From Lactarius indigo (lineage: Eukaryota; Basidiomycota; Agaricomycetes; Russulales; Russulaceae), in NCBI GenBank assembly GCA_025766275.1, contig JAFKAC010000030.1:558001-622000 (forward strand): a DNA stretch of 64,000 bases, given 5' to 3'. Below are positions 1 through 8,744 of this stretch, one piece after another (positions within the stretch are counted from its first letter, which is position 1; every line of letters starts with the position of its first letter). The notes under the pieces are model-generated. The model had not been told where the DNA came from. It saw nothing but the letters and a program-made list of their open reading frames with translations, and made no database searches. Made by a program: the position numbers and the translations under genes.

Positions 1-633
1 CTGTGTATGTACTGCCCAGTAGTCCTACTTTCACCCCTACTGTTTTCCTAGCCCCTGCGCTATGCGCAAGGAGACTGGGTCTGGTAGCCCCTTAACTTCA
101 AAATATCCAGGCGTGCATGGCCCACTGGGTTGTGTATTGTGGAGCTTAGCGCCAGCTGTCTCTGGTGCTCCACACTGGGCGCAGGATCTCCTCACCATGG
201 GAGTGTAAAACCTGGTTCAGGCTCTGGGGGGTGTTCACCACTATGGTGTTCTGCAACCAGATACCTGCCTTGTAGCGGCAATGGGAAAGGATTCAGTAAA
301 GCCACTTGTGGCGATGAGGCAACCAACAGGCCGAGGAGGCTGAGGTAGACAGCCTTGGGCTCTGAAAGCATTCCCTTCACCTTCCCCCTGACGCAAACCA
401 TTTGAGCTGTGTCTTAGACACATCCTGGCTGGCAGCTAGCTCATGGTATGGCAAAGGGACTCTCCCAACCTGGGCCTAGCCCTTGTATCACTGGCATACT
501 ATCAGGAGGCAGGACGCGTTAGCGTTCTGGCCTTACAGAATCACAGACAGGAGTGGTACCCCCTCTATCTTTATGTCTTGCAACTATGAAGCACTGTTGC
601 TGACTGCTCCTCGGCGACAGATAAATCATCCCA
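1..633 (+). other. copia leader region (no gene)
   Basis: No convincing coding sequence is seen here; the short frames lack any family resemblance. None of it resembles the 3' LTR at 4976 onward, so this is untranslated internal leader rather than LTR, and it is long for a copia element. I could not identify a tRNA primer-binding site with confidence. Confidence 0.5.
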
Positions 634-3600
634 ATGTCTGGTTCTTCATCTACCCCTGCTGCTGGTGCTGGTGCTCCTCCCAGCCCCACCGGTGGCTCTG
701 CAGGAGGCTCACTCCCTCCTCCTTCTGGGTCCACACCCTCTACACGTCTCTCTCAGGCCCACAGTGCCAACTTTGGCATGCCATCTGGCATCCATCTCAC
801 CCAGTTTGACGGCACTGGCTGGAACGAATGGTCTGGGACCATTGAGGCAATCCTCACGCTGCATGAGGCTGAAGATGTGTTCACACTGGACACACCCCCA
901 TCTGGTATCACTACCGATGAGTGGGACTCAGTCCAGCGTCGTTCCAAGGCGTACCTCCGCCTTTACTTAAAGCCAGATGTCTACTCCCTCGTGGCGGACA
1001 ATATTGTCTATGCCACCTTCAAGGCGAAGTGGGACAAGCTGAGAGACGTATACGCTGGTGCTTCGGGCAGCACCACCATCTTTAACTTGTGGATCCAGTT
1101 AACACAAGCCTGCCTCGACGACTCTGCACCCATGGCCGCTCAGCTGGCCAAGCTCAATGAGCTAAGGGTTGCCCTTTCCAACGCGCAGATGGGTGTCTCT
1201 GACGTCCAATACTGCCTCATTCTCCTCCATGCGCTGCCGCCCTCTTATGAGGTGTTGGCCTCAACCATCCTTGCCAGTGGGGCCCCTTCCACACTTAAGC
1301 ACGCTGAGATCATAGCGCGCATAGTGTCGGAAGAGGCTCGCCGCGCTGGGCCCTCTGGCTCTTCCCTCAACAAGGTGGCCCCCGTCAAGTCGACGGGCAA
1401 GAAGGGCAAGAAGGACCACTCTGGTCTGACTTGCCACTATTGCAACAAAAAGGGCCACATCAAGCCTGACTGCAGGAAGAAAAAGAAGGATGAGGCTGAC
1501 GCAAAGGAGAAGGAGAAGGCAGGCAACAAGGCCGCAAATAGTCACATTCTTGTACCTACCACCGCCTCCATTAAGGAGGTCGAAGAACCCGCCATAGACT
1601 GGGCCTCTCAATCTATTTCTGTTGCCTTGTATGCTGCCTCGCGTGTGCGTTGGATGATGGACAGTGGTGCTACACACCACATTACACCACATCGGTCTGA
1701 CTTCAAGGACTACACCCCAACTAAAGGCACTGTACGCCTGGGTGATAAGTCCACTATAGACCAAGTGGGTGTCGGGTCTGTCGTTTTTACTACGAGCCAG
1801 GGTACCTCTATCACCCTAAGCAATGTGCTACACCTACCACAGGTGAAGACGCGCTTCTTGTCGACGCGCGCCCTAGCACAAAAAGGTGCTGAGATTGCCT
1901 TTGATAGTGGCTCATTTAAAATATCTATCAACCAAAAGTGTGTGGCCAAAGGCTACCTTGAGGACAACCTTTACTGGTTGGACGCAGCCAGCGTCGGCCT
2001 CAACGCCCACACAAAATCAAGTGCTGCCACACTTGATATCTGGCATCAACGCATGGGACACATCTCCTCTGCGGCGCTGAAGGCGCATGGTCCCTCTGCC
2101 ACTACTGGCATGGACATAGATAGCTCTACCACGACCCACACAGTCTGCCGTGGGTGCGAGATGGGCAAATCCACTCGCCAACCCTTTTCTGCGTCCTCCA
2201 ACAAAAGGACAACTCGTCAATTTGAGATCGTGCACAGTGACCTCGCCGGTCCTATGCAGACTCAGTCCTTGCAAGGCTCGACCTACACTGCCACCTTCAT
2301 AGATGACCACACTAAGTTCACTGTGGTACACTTCCTTAAGTCAAAGGACCAGTTTGCTAAGTCGCTGCAGATGTACTTGGCTTGGGGTGAAACCCAGTCT
2401 GGCCATAAACTGCGCGCTCTGCACTCTGACCGCGGTGGCGAATACATGTCGAGTGTCACGCAGGACATTCTTAAGCAGAAAGGGATAGAGCATCACCTCA
2501 CGATGCCGGGTTCACCACAGTCCAACGGAAAAGCCGAGCGGTTTAACCGCACCATTATGGATAAGGCAATGTCCATGCTCCACACAGCTGGCATGTCTAA
2601 AGGCTTCTGGGAGCATGCAGTGTGCGCAGCTGTGCACATCTATAACCGCTTTCCAGTCCGTGGGCTTAAATGGCGCACTCCTTATGAGCTCTGGCACTCT
2701 GGCAAAGTGCCTGATGTTTCACATCTTCGCGTCTTCGGATGCAAGGGGTACATGCACGTACCCGCTGATAAGCGTCGCAAATTGGATGCGAAGGCCATTG
2801 AGGTCACGCTTATCGGGTTTGAGCCCGAATCTAAGGGCTATAAGCTCTGGGACCGCTCAACCCGCTCCATCCGAGTGTCCAGGGATGTGACATTCGACGA
2901 GAGTAGCTTCCCGTCCCTTCAGGGTGTTGAGACACACCCCACACCTTCACCACCAGTCGTGCCTAGCACAACAGTGACTGCCGTGCCTCACCCGCCGGCG
3001 TTACCACCAATGCGAGCCCCCTCCCCTGCACACTCCAGTAGTAGTGAGGAGGAGGATGTTGAAAAACTCTTAGACCCCCCACAAGTCCAACCACGCCCCA
3101 CCACTCCACCACCTGCTCTGCCAGCTCCGCCCACCACACCTAAGCGTGAGCAAGCCACTCCCACTTCACCCCCGCCACGTCCTAGTGCAACGCGCATTAT
3201 GCGCCATGTCCCTCCTCCCTCACCAGAAATGCCTGGGGGATTTGAGGATCGTGCACAGCGTAGTCAGCTGTTGCGCGAGATGGACAATGCACCAAGGCGC
3301 AGTGCCCGTGCCCCTGTCCCTAATCCGCGTTACTTCAATGCGGACAATGCGGCATGGCGCGGCAGGCGTCTGGGGTATGCGGAGTTATTGGCTGCTGCCT
3401 TTGTGGGCCGAGACCCTGCAACCTATGCAGAGGCCATGCGGTCTGCAGCTGCAGAAGAGTGGACTAGGGCGTGTCAGTATGAAATGGACGCCCTAGCTAA
3501 GAATGGGACTTGGGAGTTAGTGGATCTCCCGCCTAATCGCAAGGCAGTAAAATCCAAATGGGTCTTTAAGCTCAAAGCGGATGGCCGCTACAGAGCTCGC

Positions 3601-4956
3601 TTGGTGGCTAAGGGATTCACGCAGATCCCTGGCATAGATTTTGATGAAACCTTCTCTCCCGTCGCACGATTTGAGTCGCTACGTTTACTTCTGGCGTTGG
3701 CCGCGCTGGAGGACTGGCACATCCATCAGATGGATGTTAAGTCTGCTTTTCTCAATGGCGTGCTTGACGAGGAGATATACATGGAGCAGCCACAAGGTTT
3801 CACTGTCACTGGCTCTGAGACGAAGGTGTGTCGCCTGGTTAAGGCGATCTATGGTCTCAAACAGGCCTCCCGCGCATGGAACTTGCAATTCCATGGAGTG
3901 CTCACTGCACTCGGCTTTAAGCGGACGTTTGCTGATGCTGGCATATATGTGATGCCTCAACGGGAGGGGTATGATCCACTCTTCGTTATTGTCTACGTTG
4001 ATGACATCACTATACTGGGTCCCTCGCTGAGTGGTATCAAGCGTTTGAAGTCAGATCTGTCTGAACGCTATGAGATGACAGATCTCGGGGAGATAGAGTC
4101 TTATCTTGGTATGCGCATTGTGCGCGACCGCTCCCTTAGACGCATCGAAATAGATCAGTCTGGCTACATCAAGGATGTCCTTGAACGCTTTAGCATGTCT
4201 GATGCCACACCACACAACACACCCTTGCCCGCTGGTGCTGACGAGCACCTGGTTAAATATACGTCGCAGGCAACTGCCTCAGATATCTCTCACTACCAGT
4301 CTCTTATTGGGAGTCTGCTTTATGTGCAGATTGGCACAAGGCCAGATATCTCCTTCGCTGTGTCACGTTTGGCGCAGTACGCAGCGAACCCTTCACCACA
4401 ACATCTGCGACTTGCGCAGTATGTCCTGTCCTACTTAGTAGGAACTATGGATATGCGTATTGTTTATGATGGCGCCAATGGCGATGGCCTTCACGGCTAC
4501 ACTGACTCCAGTCTGGCTGATCAGACTGACGACCGCCACTCCACCTCTGGTTATGTGTTCCTACTAGCTAACGGTGCAATAAGCTGGTCTTCGCGCAAGC
4601 AAAAGACTGTTGCCCAAAACACAACGGAAGCGGAATACATGGCCATGACTGACGCGGCTAACCAGGCTGCGTGGTATCAGAGCTTCCTCACGGAACTCGG
4701 GTACGAGGTCGACGACCCCATCCCACTTCATGGTGACAATAAGGGTGCCATTGACTTGGCCTTGAACCCTGTCACTGGGAGACGGTCTAAGCACATTGCC
4801 ATACGGCATCATGTCATTCGAGAGTACATCGAAAAGGGGACCATCACCCTCATCAGAACTCCTACTGTGGATATGGTTGCGGACGGCTTCACAAAGTCAC
4901 TACCGCGTGTCCTGCTGCAGAAGCACAACGATGACATGGGACTTGTGTGCACTTAG
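634..4956 (+). CDS. Ty1/copia Gag-Pol polyprotein, intact
   Basis: A single 1,440-residue frame with all copia domains. It starts with a Ser/Pro/Gly-rich stretch and a UBN2-type Gag region, then a CCHC knuckle (CHYCNKKGHIKPDC, about residues 266-279), an aspartic protease (DSGATHH, about 343), a GAG-pre-integrase segment, and an integrase core with catalytic residues in HSDLAGP (about 533), HSDRGGEY (about 598) and NGKAERFNR (about 632). A Pro-rich linker leads to the RVT_2 reverse transcriptase with YVDD (about 1120) and an RNase H with GYTDSS (about 1288) and EAEYM (about 1332). The product would form particles, copy element RNA and integrate the cDNA. The ATG at 634 is the first in frame and precedes the Gag-like sequence. 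No stop or frameshift is seen, so the element may be competent if its unseen 5' LTR is intact. Confidence 0.93.
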   Translation: MSGSSSTPAAGAGAPPSPTGGSAGGSLPPPSGSTPSTRLSQAHSANFGMPSGIHLTQFDGTGWNEWSGTIEAILTLHEAEDVFTLDTPPSGITTDEWDSVQRRSKAYLRLYLKPDVYSLVADNIVYATFKAKWDKLRDVYAGASGSTTIFNLWIQLTQACLDDSAPMAAQLAKLNELRVALSNAQMGVSDVQYCLILLHALPPSYEVLASTILASGAPSTLKHAEIIARIVSEEARRAGPSGSSLNKVAPVKSTGKKGKKDHSGLTCHYCNKKGHIKPDCRKKKKDEADAKEKEKAGNKAANSHILVPTTASIKEVEEPAIDWASQSISVALYAASRVRWMMDSGATHHITPHRSDFKDYTPTKGTVRLGDKSTIDQVGVGSVVFTTSQGTSITLSNVLHLPQVKTRFLSTRALAQKGAEIAFDSGSFKISINQKCVAKGYLEDNLYWLDAASVGLNAHTKSSAATLDIWHQRMGHISSAALKAHGPSATTGMDIDSSTTTHTVCRGCEMGKSTRQPFSASSNKRTTRQFEIVHSDLAGPMQTQSLQGSTYTATFIDDHTKFTVVHFLKSKDQFAKSLQMYLAWGETQSGHKLRALHSDRGGEYMSSVTQDILKQKGIEHHLTMPGSPQSNGKAERFNRTIMDKAMSMLHTAGMSKGFWEHAVCAAVHIYNRFPVRGLKWRTPYELWHSGKVPDVSHLRVFGCKGYMHVPADKRRKLDAKAIEVTLIGFEPESKGYKLWDRSTRSIRVSRDVTFDESSFPSLQGVETHPTPSPPVVPSTTVTAVPHPPALPPMRAPSPAHSSSSEEEDVEKLLDPPQVQPRPTTPPPALPAPPTTPKREQATPTSPPPRPSATRIMRHVPPPSPEMPGGFEDRAQRSQLLREMDNAPRRSARAPVPNPRYFNADNAAWRGRRLGYAELLAAAFVGRDPATYAEAMRSAAAEEWTRACQYEMDALAKNGTWELVDLPPNRKAVKSKWVFKLKADGRYRARLVAKGFTQIPGIDFDETFSPVARFESLRLLLALAALEDWHIHQMDVKSAFLNGVLDEEIYMEQPQGFTVTGSETKVCRLVKAIYGLKQASRAWNLQFHGVLTALGFKRTFADAGIYVMPQREGYDPLFVIVYVDDITILGPSLSGIKRLKSDLSERYEMTDLGEIESYLGMRIVRDRSLRRIEIDQSGYIKDVLERFSMSDATPHNTPLPAGADEHLVKYTSQATASDISHYQSLIGSLLYVQIGTRPDISFAVSRLAQYAANPSPQHLRLAQYVLSYLVGTMDMRIVYDGANGDGLHGYTDSSLADQTDDRHSTSGYVFLLANGAISWSSRKQKTVAQNTTEAEYMAMTDAANQAAWYQSFLTELGYEVDDPIPLHGDNKGAIDLALNPVTGRRSKHIAIRHHVIREYIEKGTITLIRTPTVDMVADGFTKSLPRVLLQKHNDDMGLVCT

Positions 4957-4975
4957 ATTGTAGATCACGGGGAGA

Positions 4976-5603
4976 TGTTGATAAGTGACCCCTGCGCACT
5001 TAGCGGCTCGTACGGACCGGACTTGCAGCATGGACTGCTTTAGATTAGATATACAGGACTTGTAGATTAGATACTGTTTGATCTGTACAATCTGGACTTA
5101 TCATTGCGTCACATATGACATCACTGTACTTCTAATGACATCATACATCCGGACTCTGCGTTGTATAACGCCTTTGTACTTTCCTTTGTTCCGTACTTAG
5201 CTTTATCTTTATTATGATGTCACTATGATATCATTTGCTTCTGGACTCTCCTTATTCTTTCTTTCCTTGTTCTCAGAACGTCCACTCCTTTGTCCGTTTG
5301 TAGAACAATACTTCCTTGTACTGCGTGACTTAGTGTCACATCCCTTGTACAGTGTCACTACCTGAAAGTGTATAAGTAGAGTACCATGTACGCTCCTGGT
5401 CCACATCAGTTCTCACTGCTTGTGTGCCAGGTAAGCTCTCTCCTCTCCAATGTAACAACATCAGTTCTCACTGCTTGTGTGCCAGACAACCTCTTGCTTC
5501 ACCTTTGCTTGCACTCCCTGTTGCTGCCTTTCAGCCACCCTTGATATCTCACCACAGTCTCCTTTGTCACTGTGAGTATCATCTCTATGTGTGCTGTTCA
5601 TCA
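4976..5603 (+). repeat. copia 3' LTR (right end approximate)
   Basis: The LTR begins TGTTGATAAG right after a purine tract and contains a TATA-like TATAAG at 5371, consistent with a U3 promoter. The end is placed where sequence stops resembling LTR and LINE ORF1 coding begins; a shorter LTR ending at 5460 (TGTTG/CAACA inverted ends) is equally possible. No second copy exists in the window to settle this. Confidence 0.55.
5403..5485 (+). repeat. 55-bp-offset direct repeat in copia LTR
   Basis: A 28-bp sequence starting ACATCAGTTCTCACTGC at 5403 is repeated exactly at 5458, just downstream of the TATA-like box. It is either a local tandem duplication in the R/U5 part of the LTR or, if the LTR ends at 5460, a duplication across its edge. 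Confidence 0.8.
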
Positions 5604-8600
5604 AAGTCATCCTATTTAAGGATCTAGAAACCCAACGCCTTCGTCAAGAAGCCCTCAAACAGGTAGACGACGATATTGCAGCAGTCAGACGAACCTATCG
5701 GGCAGAACACGAGGCATATGTCCGCACACAGCGGAACAATGTCCGTGCAGCTCTCAAACAATGGAAGATCCGTCATCACAATTCGCGCAACCTGGAGTTT
5801 TTAAAGACGGAGGCGGCCAAGCTCGGGTACGCTCTCTCTCCCAACTCCACTGACGCTTTCCAGCCGAATTCCGACCCCGTTGAGGCTGAGCTGGACTGGC
5901 TGCCATCCTCGCGCGCCTCCTCCCGTGCCCCCTCTCGGGCACCATCCCCTGCACGGTACCCGACCACACCACCAAACCGCCCTCTGCAGGTAGACACAAA
6001 TGTGACCCCGACCCCAGTACGCGTCAAACGCGTCCGTACTGACGACATCGACCTTCGGGAGCCAGCTACAGACTTCACGGTGGAAGTGCCCTCACCAGCG
6101 CCCTTCCCGATCCCGATCCCACCTTCCCCCCTCCCCAATTCATCACCTATGTCCCCGTCGCCCATGATGGAGGATCATCCCATAGACGCCCTTGCCGAAA
6201 GACTAGATGCGAACGGCGGTGTAGGGGCTTCAATGCACGCGATCTCCCGCGATACTGAAACCCCGCAGACACCACACCAACCATCACTCCCGGAGGTTGA
6301 CCACGAACCTCCACTGCATGCGGCTGTAACCCGTGCAGCCCCTCTCCCGGTGTCCTTGCCTGAGACCACTCCCGCATTGGCAGCTCCTGTTGCACCCGCT
6401 ACCCAAAGCGGAGACAGTGAGCTCATGCAGATGTTGCGCCTCATCCAAGGCACCATTTCTCGGTTGGAAGAGAAAGTAACAGCACAAGATGCACGCATAG
6501 AGTCGCTCTCTTCCACACCACCAACTGCAGGACGGAAAACGGCTAAACGGACCGAGGCGGTGGCAGCCCCTCCGTCCGCCAACACCGCGAGTACGTCGGC
6601 CGCCGCAATGGATGAGGCTCTGAGCAGTAATGCCCGAGCTAATGACCCTGCGGACGCCATGCCCACTGCAAGCAAACCCCCCCCTGTCAACCGTGCCACA
6701 AAGCCCATCCCCCAGGCGAACCTCCCCCCCTCCTGGTCGTCGATAGTTACCCAGAAGGCGGTTAAGCAACAGAACACAAACGCCGCACTCGCCAAGACCA
6801 CCATGGCCTCCACTGGCCGGGGTAACAACGGCAAAAGTAGCGGGGAAGCGGCCATTCGTCGCAACAAAGCCAATATCACCGAAGTCACGGTCATACGGGG
6901 TCAAGGGGTAGACAACGCCGAATTGGAGGCTGCTCTGTACGGCACCCCGCCCTCAGTCATCGTCGGCTCAGCCCGATCTGAAATTGAACGCCTCACATCC
7001 ACGCCCATAGTCTTATTAGACGGCCGCTGGTCCACCAATGCGTCGTCACACAACTTTGTTTACCGAATTGCAGGGTCCATCCCGTTCCGCACAATCCACG
7101 CTTTTCGTAACGCCCTGGTGGGACCCCTGAAACAGGGCAATCTCATTCCAAACGATGGTTGGACATATGCACAGATCCGGAAGACACCGACCACCAGCGC
7201 CGAAGGAGTGGTCTACGATAGCGACGAACTCACTGCCGAGCTTCGCCGTAACCCCGCTTTCAAAGACGCCATCCTCTGCATCGACCCCTTCTGGCAAGGC
7301 AGCCCCCAGAATGTCGGCCGCAACCCCCACGGCACCGTCAAGCTAGCCTACGTTGACGAAGACGGCCAAATAGCCCTCCAAGTCAAACGCGACGGTATCT
7401 TCATGTTCAACGAGTCAACCAATTTTGTCATCACCGGTGACAACCCGACAATCCAGATGTGTGGACGGTGCCACAGAGTCGGTCACACCACCGATTCCCC
7501 AGCATGCCAGGTACCACGCAACTCTATTGTCTGCCACATTTGCGCAGGAAGTCATCATCCCTCCACCCACGCTTTCCACTGCCCCTTGTCCAATCAACAC
7601 CAGATGGCTGGCGTCTGCCGATGCCGCTTCACCTGTATCAATTGTAAAGGGAACCACAATGCCCGCTCCCCCTTCTGCCCGATGAAGAAGTCGTTTGCCC
7701 CCCCCCCCCTCGCCACCGTGTCATCCGCCTCCCCAGCCGCCCACTCTCAGCCCTCTGCCAAGGGTAAAGAGAAGGAACGCGCTCCCCCGGTCTCCGCCAC
7801 TCCGGCGCCGGTGACGTCCGCAGGAGAAGTTCCCCAGGCTCGGGTGGACGATGACGACGTCGGTTTCACAACCGTCTCGCGCCGAACCAAATCACAGAAG
7901 AAATGGGACAATCGTCAGCGCGCCAACAGGGCCATCCCGGGTGCCCCGAACTACGATCCGTCCTTAGTGCAGCCACGCGGACAAAAACTGACATCTAAGG
8001 TCCCAGCTCGACCTATAACGAAATCCTCCCCCCAAGCTGCGGCTCACACCGCTGGCGGATCATTTGGCGACCTCGTGGTTACCCCGGGAGTTCTCCCAAA
8101 CTGGAAACAAATACCGGTCTTCTTTGAACAACACGTCGCCTCCATAAAGGATACGCAAACGGCTTTCCGAAGGTTGGTGAACCCTGCCGACCCTGAAGAA
8201 GAAATCGCTGCACTCAACGATCTCAACCGTCAATGGAACGGCCAGGGCGACGGCAACTTTGTCGGCATTGACAGCATAGAAGCCCGACTAGCAGTGCAAT
8301 TCCAATTCCCACTCCGTCGCGAAGACATCCCTGACCATATGCGACGCTTCCACCCGGAAGTTAACGTTGACGTCGAACTAGAAAGCATTGCATCACAGTA
8401 TAGCGACGAACTTCCCCCCCCAGCACTCACCCCGAGATTGTATCTCCTCCACTCCATCCCACGTGAACAGCGACTCGCTCACCCAGGTGAGGTCTTCGTC
8501 CCCGAACCCACCCCAGAGGAGATGCGCAAGGAGAAGGAAATCAAGCTTAAGCTAGTAGAAGTACTGCTGGCGCTTTTCGGAAATGGTTCAGTCCTATCCC

Positions 8601-8743
8601 CGGCCCTCATCGACCAAGTAGCCAACATTATCAACCTCAAGTACTTTATGTCTCTCCCGGACCAACAAGCACAATGGCTCGAAATTCAGAACGTCCTCAA
8701 GTCTTTTAACGACATCAGCGGCAACCCTTCAAACTTCCTCTAA
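5591..8743 (+). CDS. LINE ORF1 protein (Gag-like, zinc knuckles)
   Basis: An open frame of about 1,050 codons encoding the nucleic-acid-binding ORF1 protein of the LINE. It has a basic, coiled-coil-like N terminus, a long Pro/Ala/Ser-rich middle, and a cysteine cluster with three knuckle-like motifs from about residue 622 (CGRCHRVGHTTDSPAC, then CHICAGSHHPSTHAFHCP and CINCKGNHNARSPFC). Such proteins bind element RNA and chaperone reverse transcription. The first codon here is GTG and lies in copia LTR-derived sequence; no in-frame ATG appears until about residue 195, so the native start has been lost. The stop at 8741-8743 is one base from the ORF2 ATG, implying coupled translation. Confidence 0.82.
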   Translation: MLFIKVILFKDLETQRLRQEALKQVDDDIAAVRRTYRAEHEAYVRTQRNNVRAALKQWKIRHHNSRNLEFLKTEAAKLGYALSPNSTDAFQPNSDPVEAELDWLPSSRASSRAPSRAPSPARYPTTPPNRPLQVDTNVTPTPVRVKRVRTDDIDLREPATDFTVEVPSPAPFPIPIPPSPLPNSSPMSPSPMMEDHPIDALAERLDANGGVGASMHAISRDTETPQTPHQPSLPEVDHEPPLHAAVTRAAPLPVSLPETTPALAAPVAPATQSGDSELMQMLRLIQGTISRLEEKVTAQDARIESLSSTPPTAGRKTAKRTEAVAAPPSANTASTSAAAMDEALSSNARANDPADAMPTASKPPPVNRATKPIPQANLPPSWSSIVTQKAVKQQNTNAALAKTTMASTGRGNNGKSSGEAAIRRNKANITEVTVIRGQGVDNAELEAALYGTPPSVIVGSARSEIERLTSTPIVLLDGRWSTNASSHNFVYRIAGSIPFRTIHAFRNALVGPLKQGNLIPNDGWTYAQIRKTPTTSAEGVVYDSDELTAELRRNPAFKDAILCIDPFWQGSPQNVGRNPHGTVKLAYVDEDGQIALQVKRDGIFMFNESTNFVITGDNPTIQMCGRCHRVGHTTDSPACQVPRNSIVCHICAGSHHPSTHAFHCPLSNQHQMAGVCRCRFTCINCKGNHNARSPFCPMKKSFAPPPLATVSSASPAAHSQPSAKGKEKERAPPVSATPAPVTSAGEVPQARVDDDDVGFTTVSRRTKSQKKWDNRQRANRAIPGAPNYDPSLVQPRGQKLTSKVPARPITKSSPQAAAHTAGGSFGDLVVTPGVLPNWKQIPVFFEQHVASIKDTQTAFRRLVNPADPEEEIAALNDLNRQWNGQGDGNFVGIDSIEARLAVQFQFPLRREDIPDHMRRFHPEVNVDVELESIASQYSDELPPPALTPRLYLLHSIPREQRLAHPGEVFVPEPTPEEMRKEKEIKLKLVEVLLALFGNGSVLSPALIDQVANIINLKYFMSLPDQQAQWLEIQNVLKSFNDISGNPSNFL

Positions 8744-8744
8744 C

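Larger units (their letters stand above)
1..5603 (+). mobile_element. Ty1/copia LTR retrotransposon, 5' end outside window
   Basis: The window opens inside this element, so its 5' LTR is not seen. The internal polyprotein (634-4956) has copia gene order, with integrase before reverse transcriptase. A purine-rich tract just before 4976 (CACGGGGAGA) fits the polypurine tract, and a 3' LTR starting TGTTGATAAG follows. The right end is not certain: TG...CA boundaries are possible at 5460 (CAACA) or near 5603 (TTCATCA). The intact polyprotein suggests a young copy. It abuts a LINE whose 5' end is missing, so the copia element may have inserted into the LINE, with the rest of the LINE left of the window. 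Confidence 0.85.

Noticed and set aside
400..500. Possible copia primer-binding site
   Set aside because: Short matches to an initiator tRNA end could be forced at several places; without the 5' LTR boundary none is supported.
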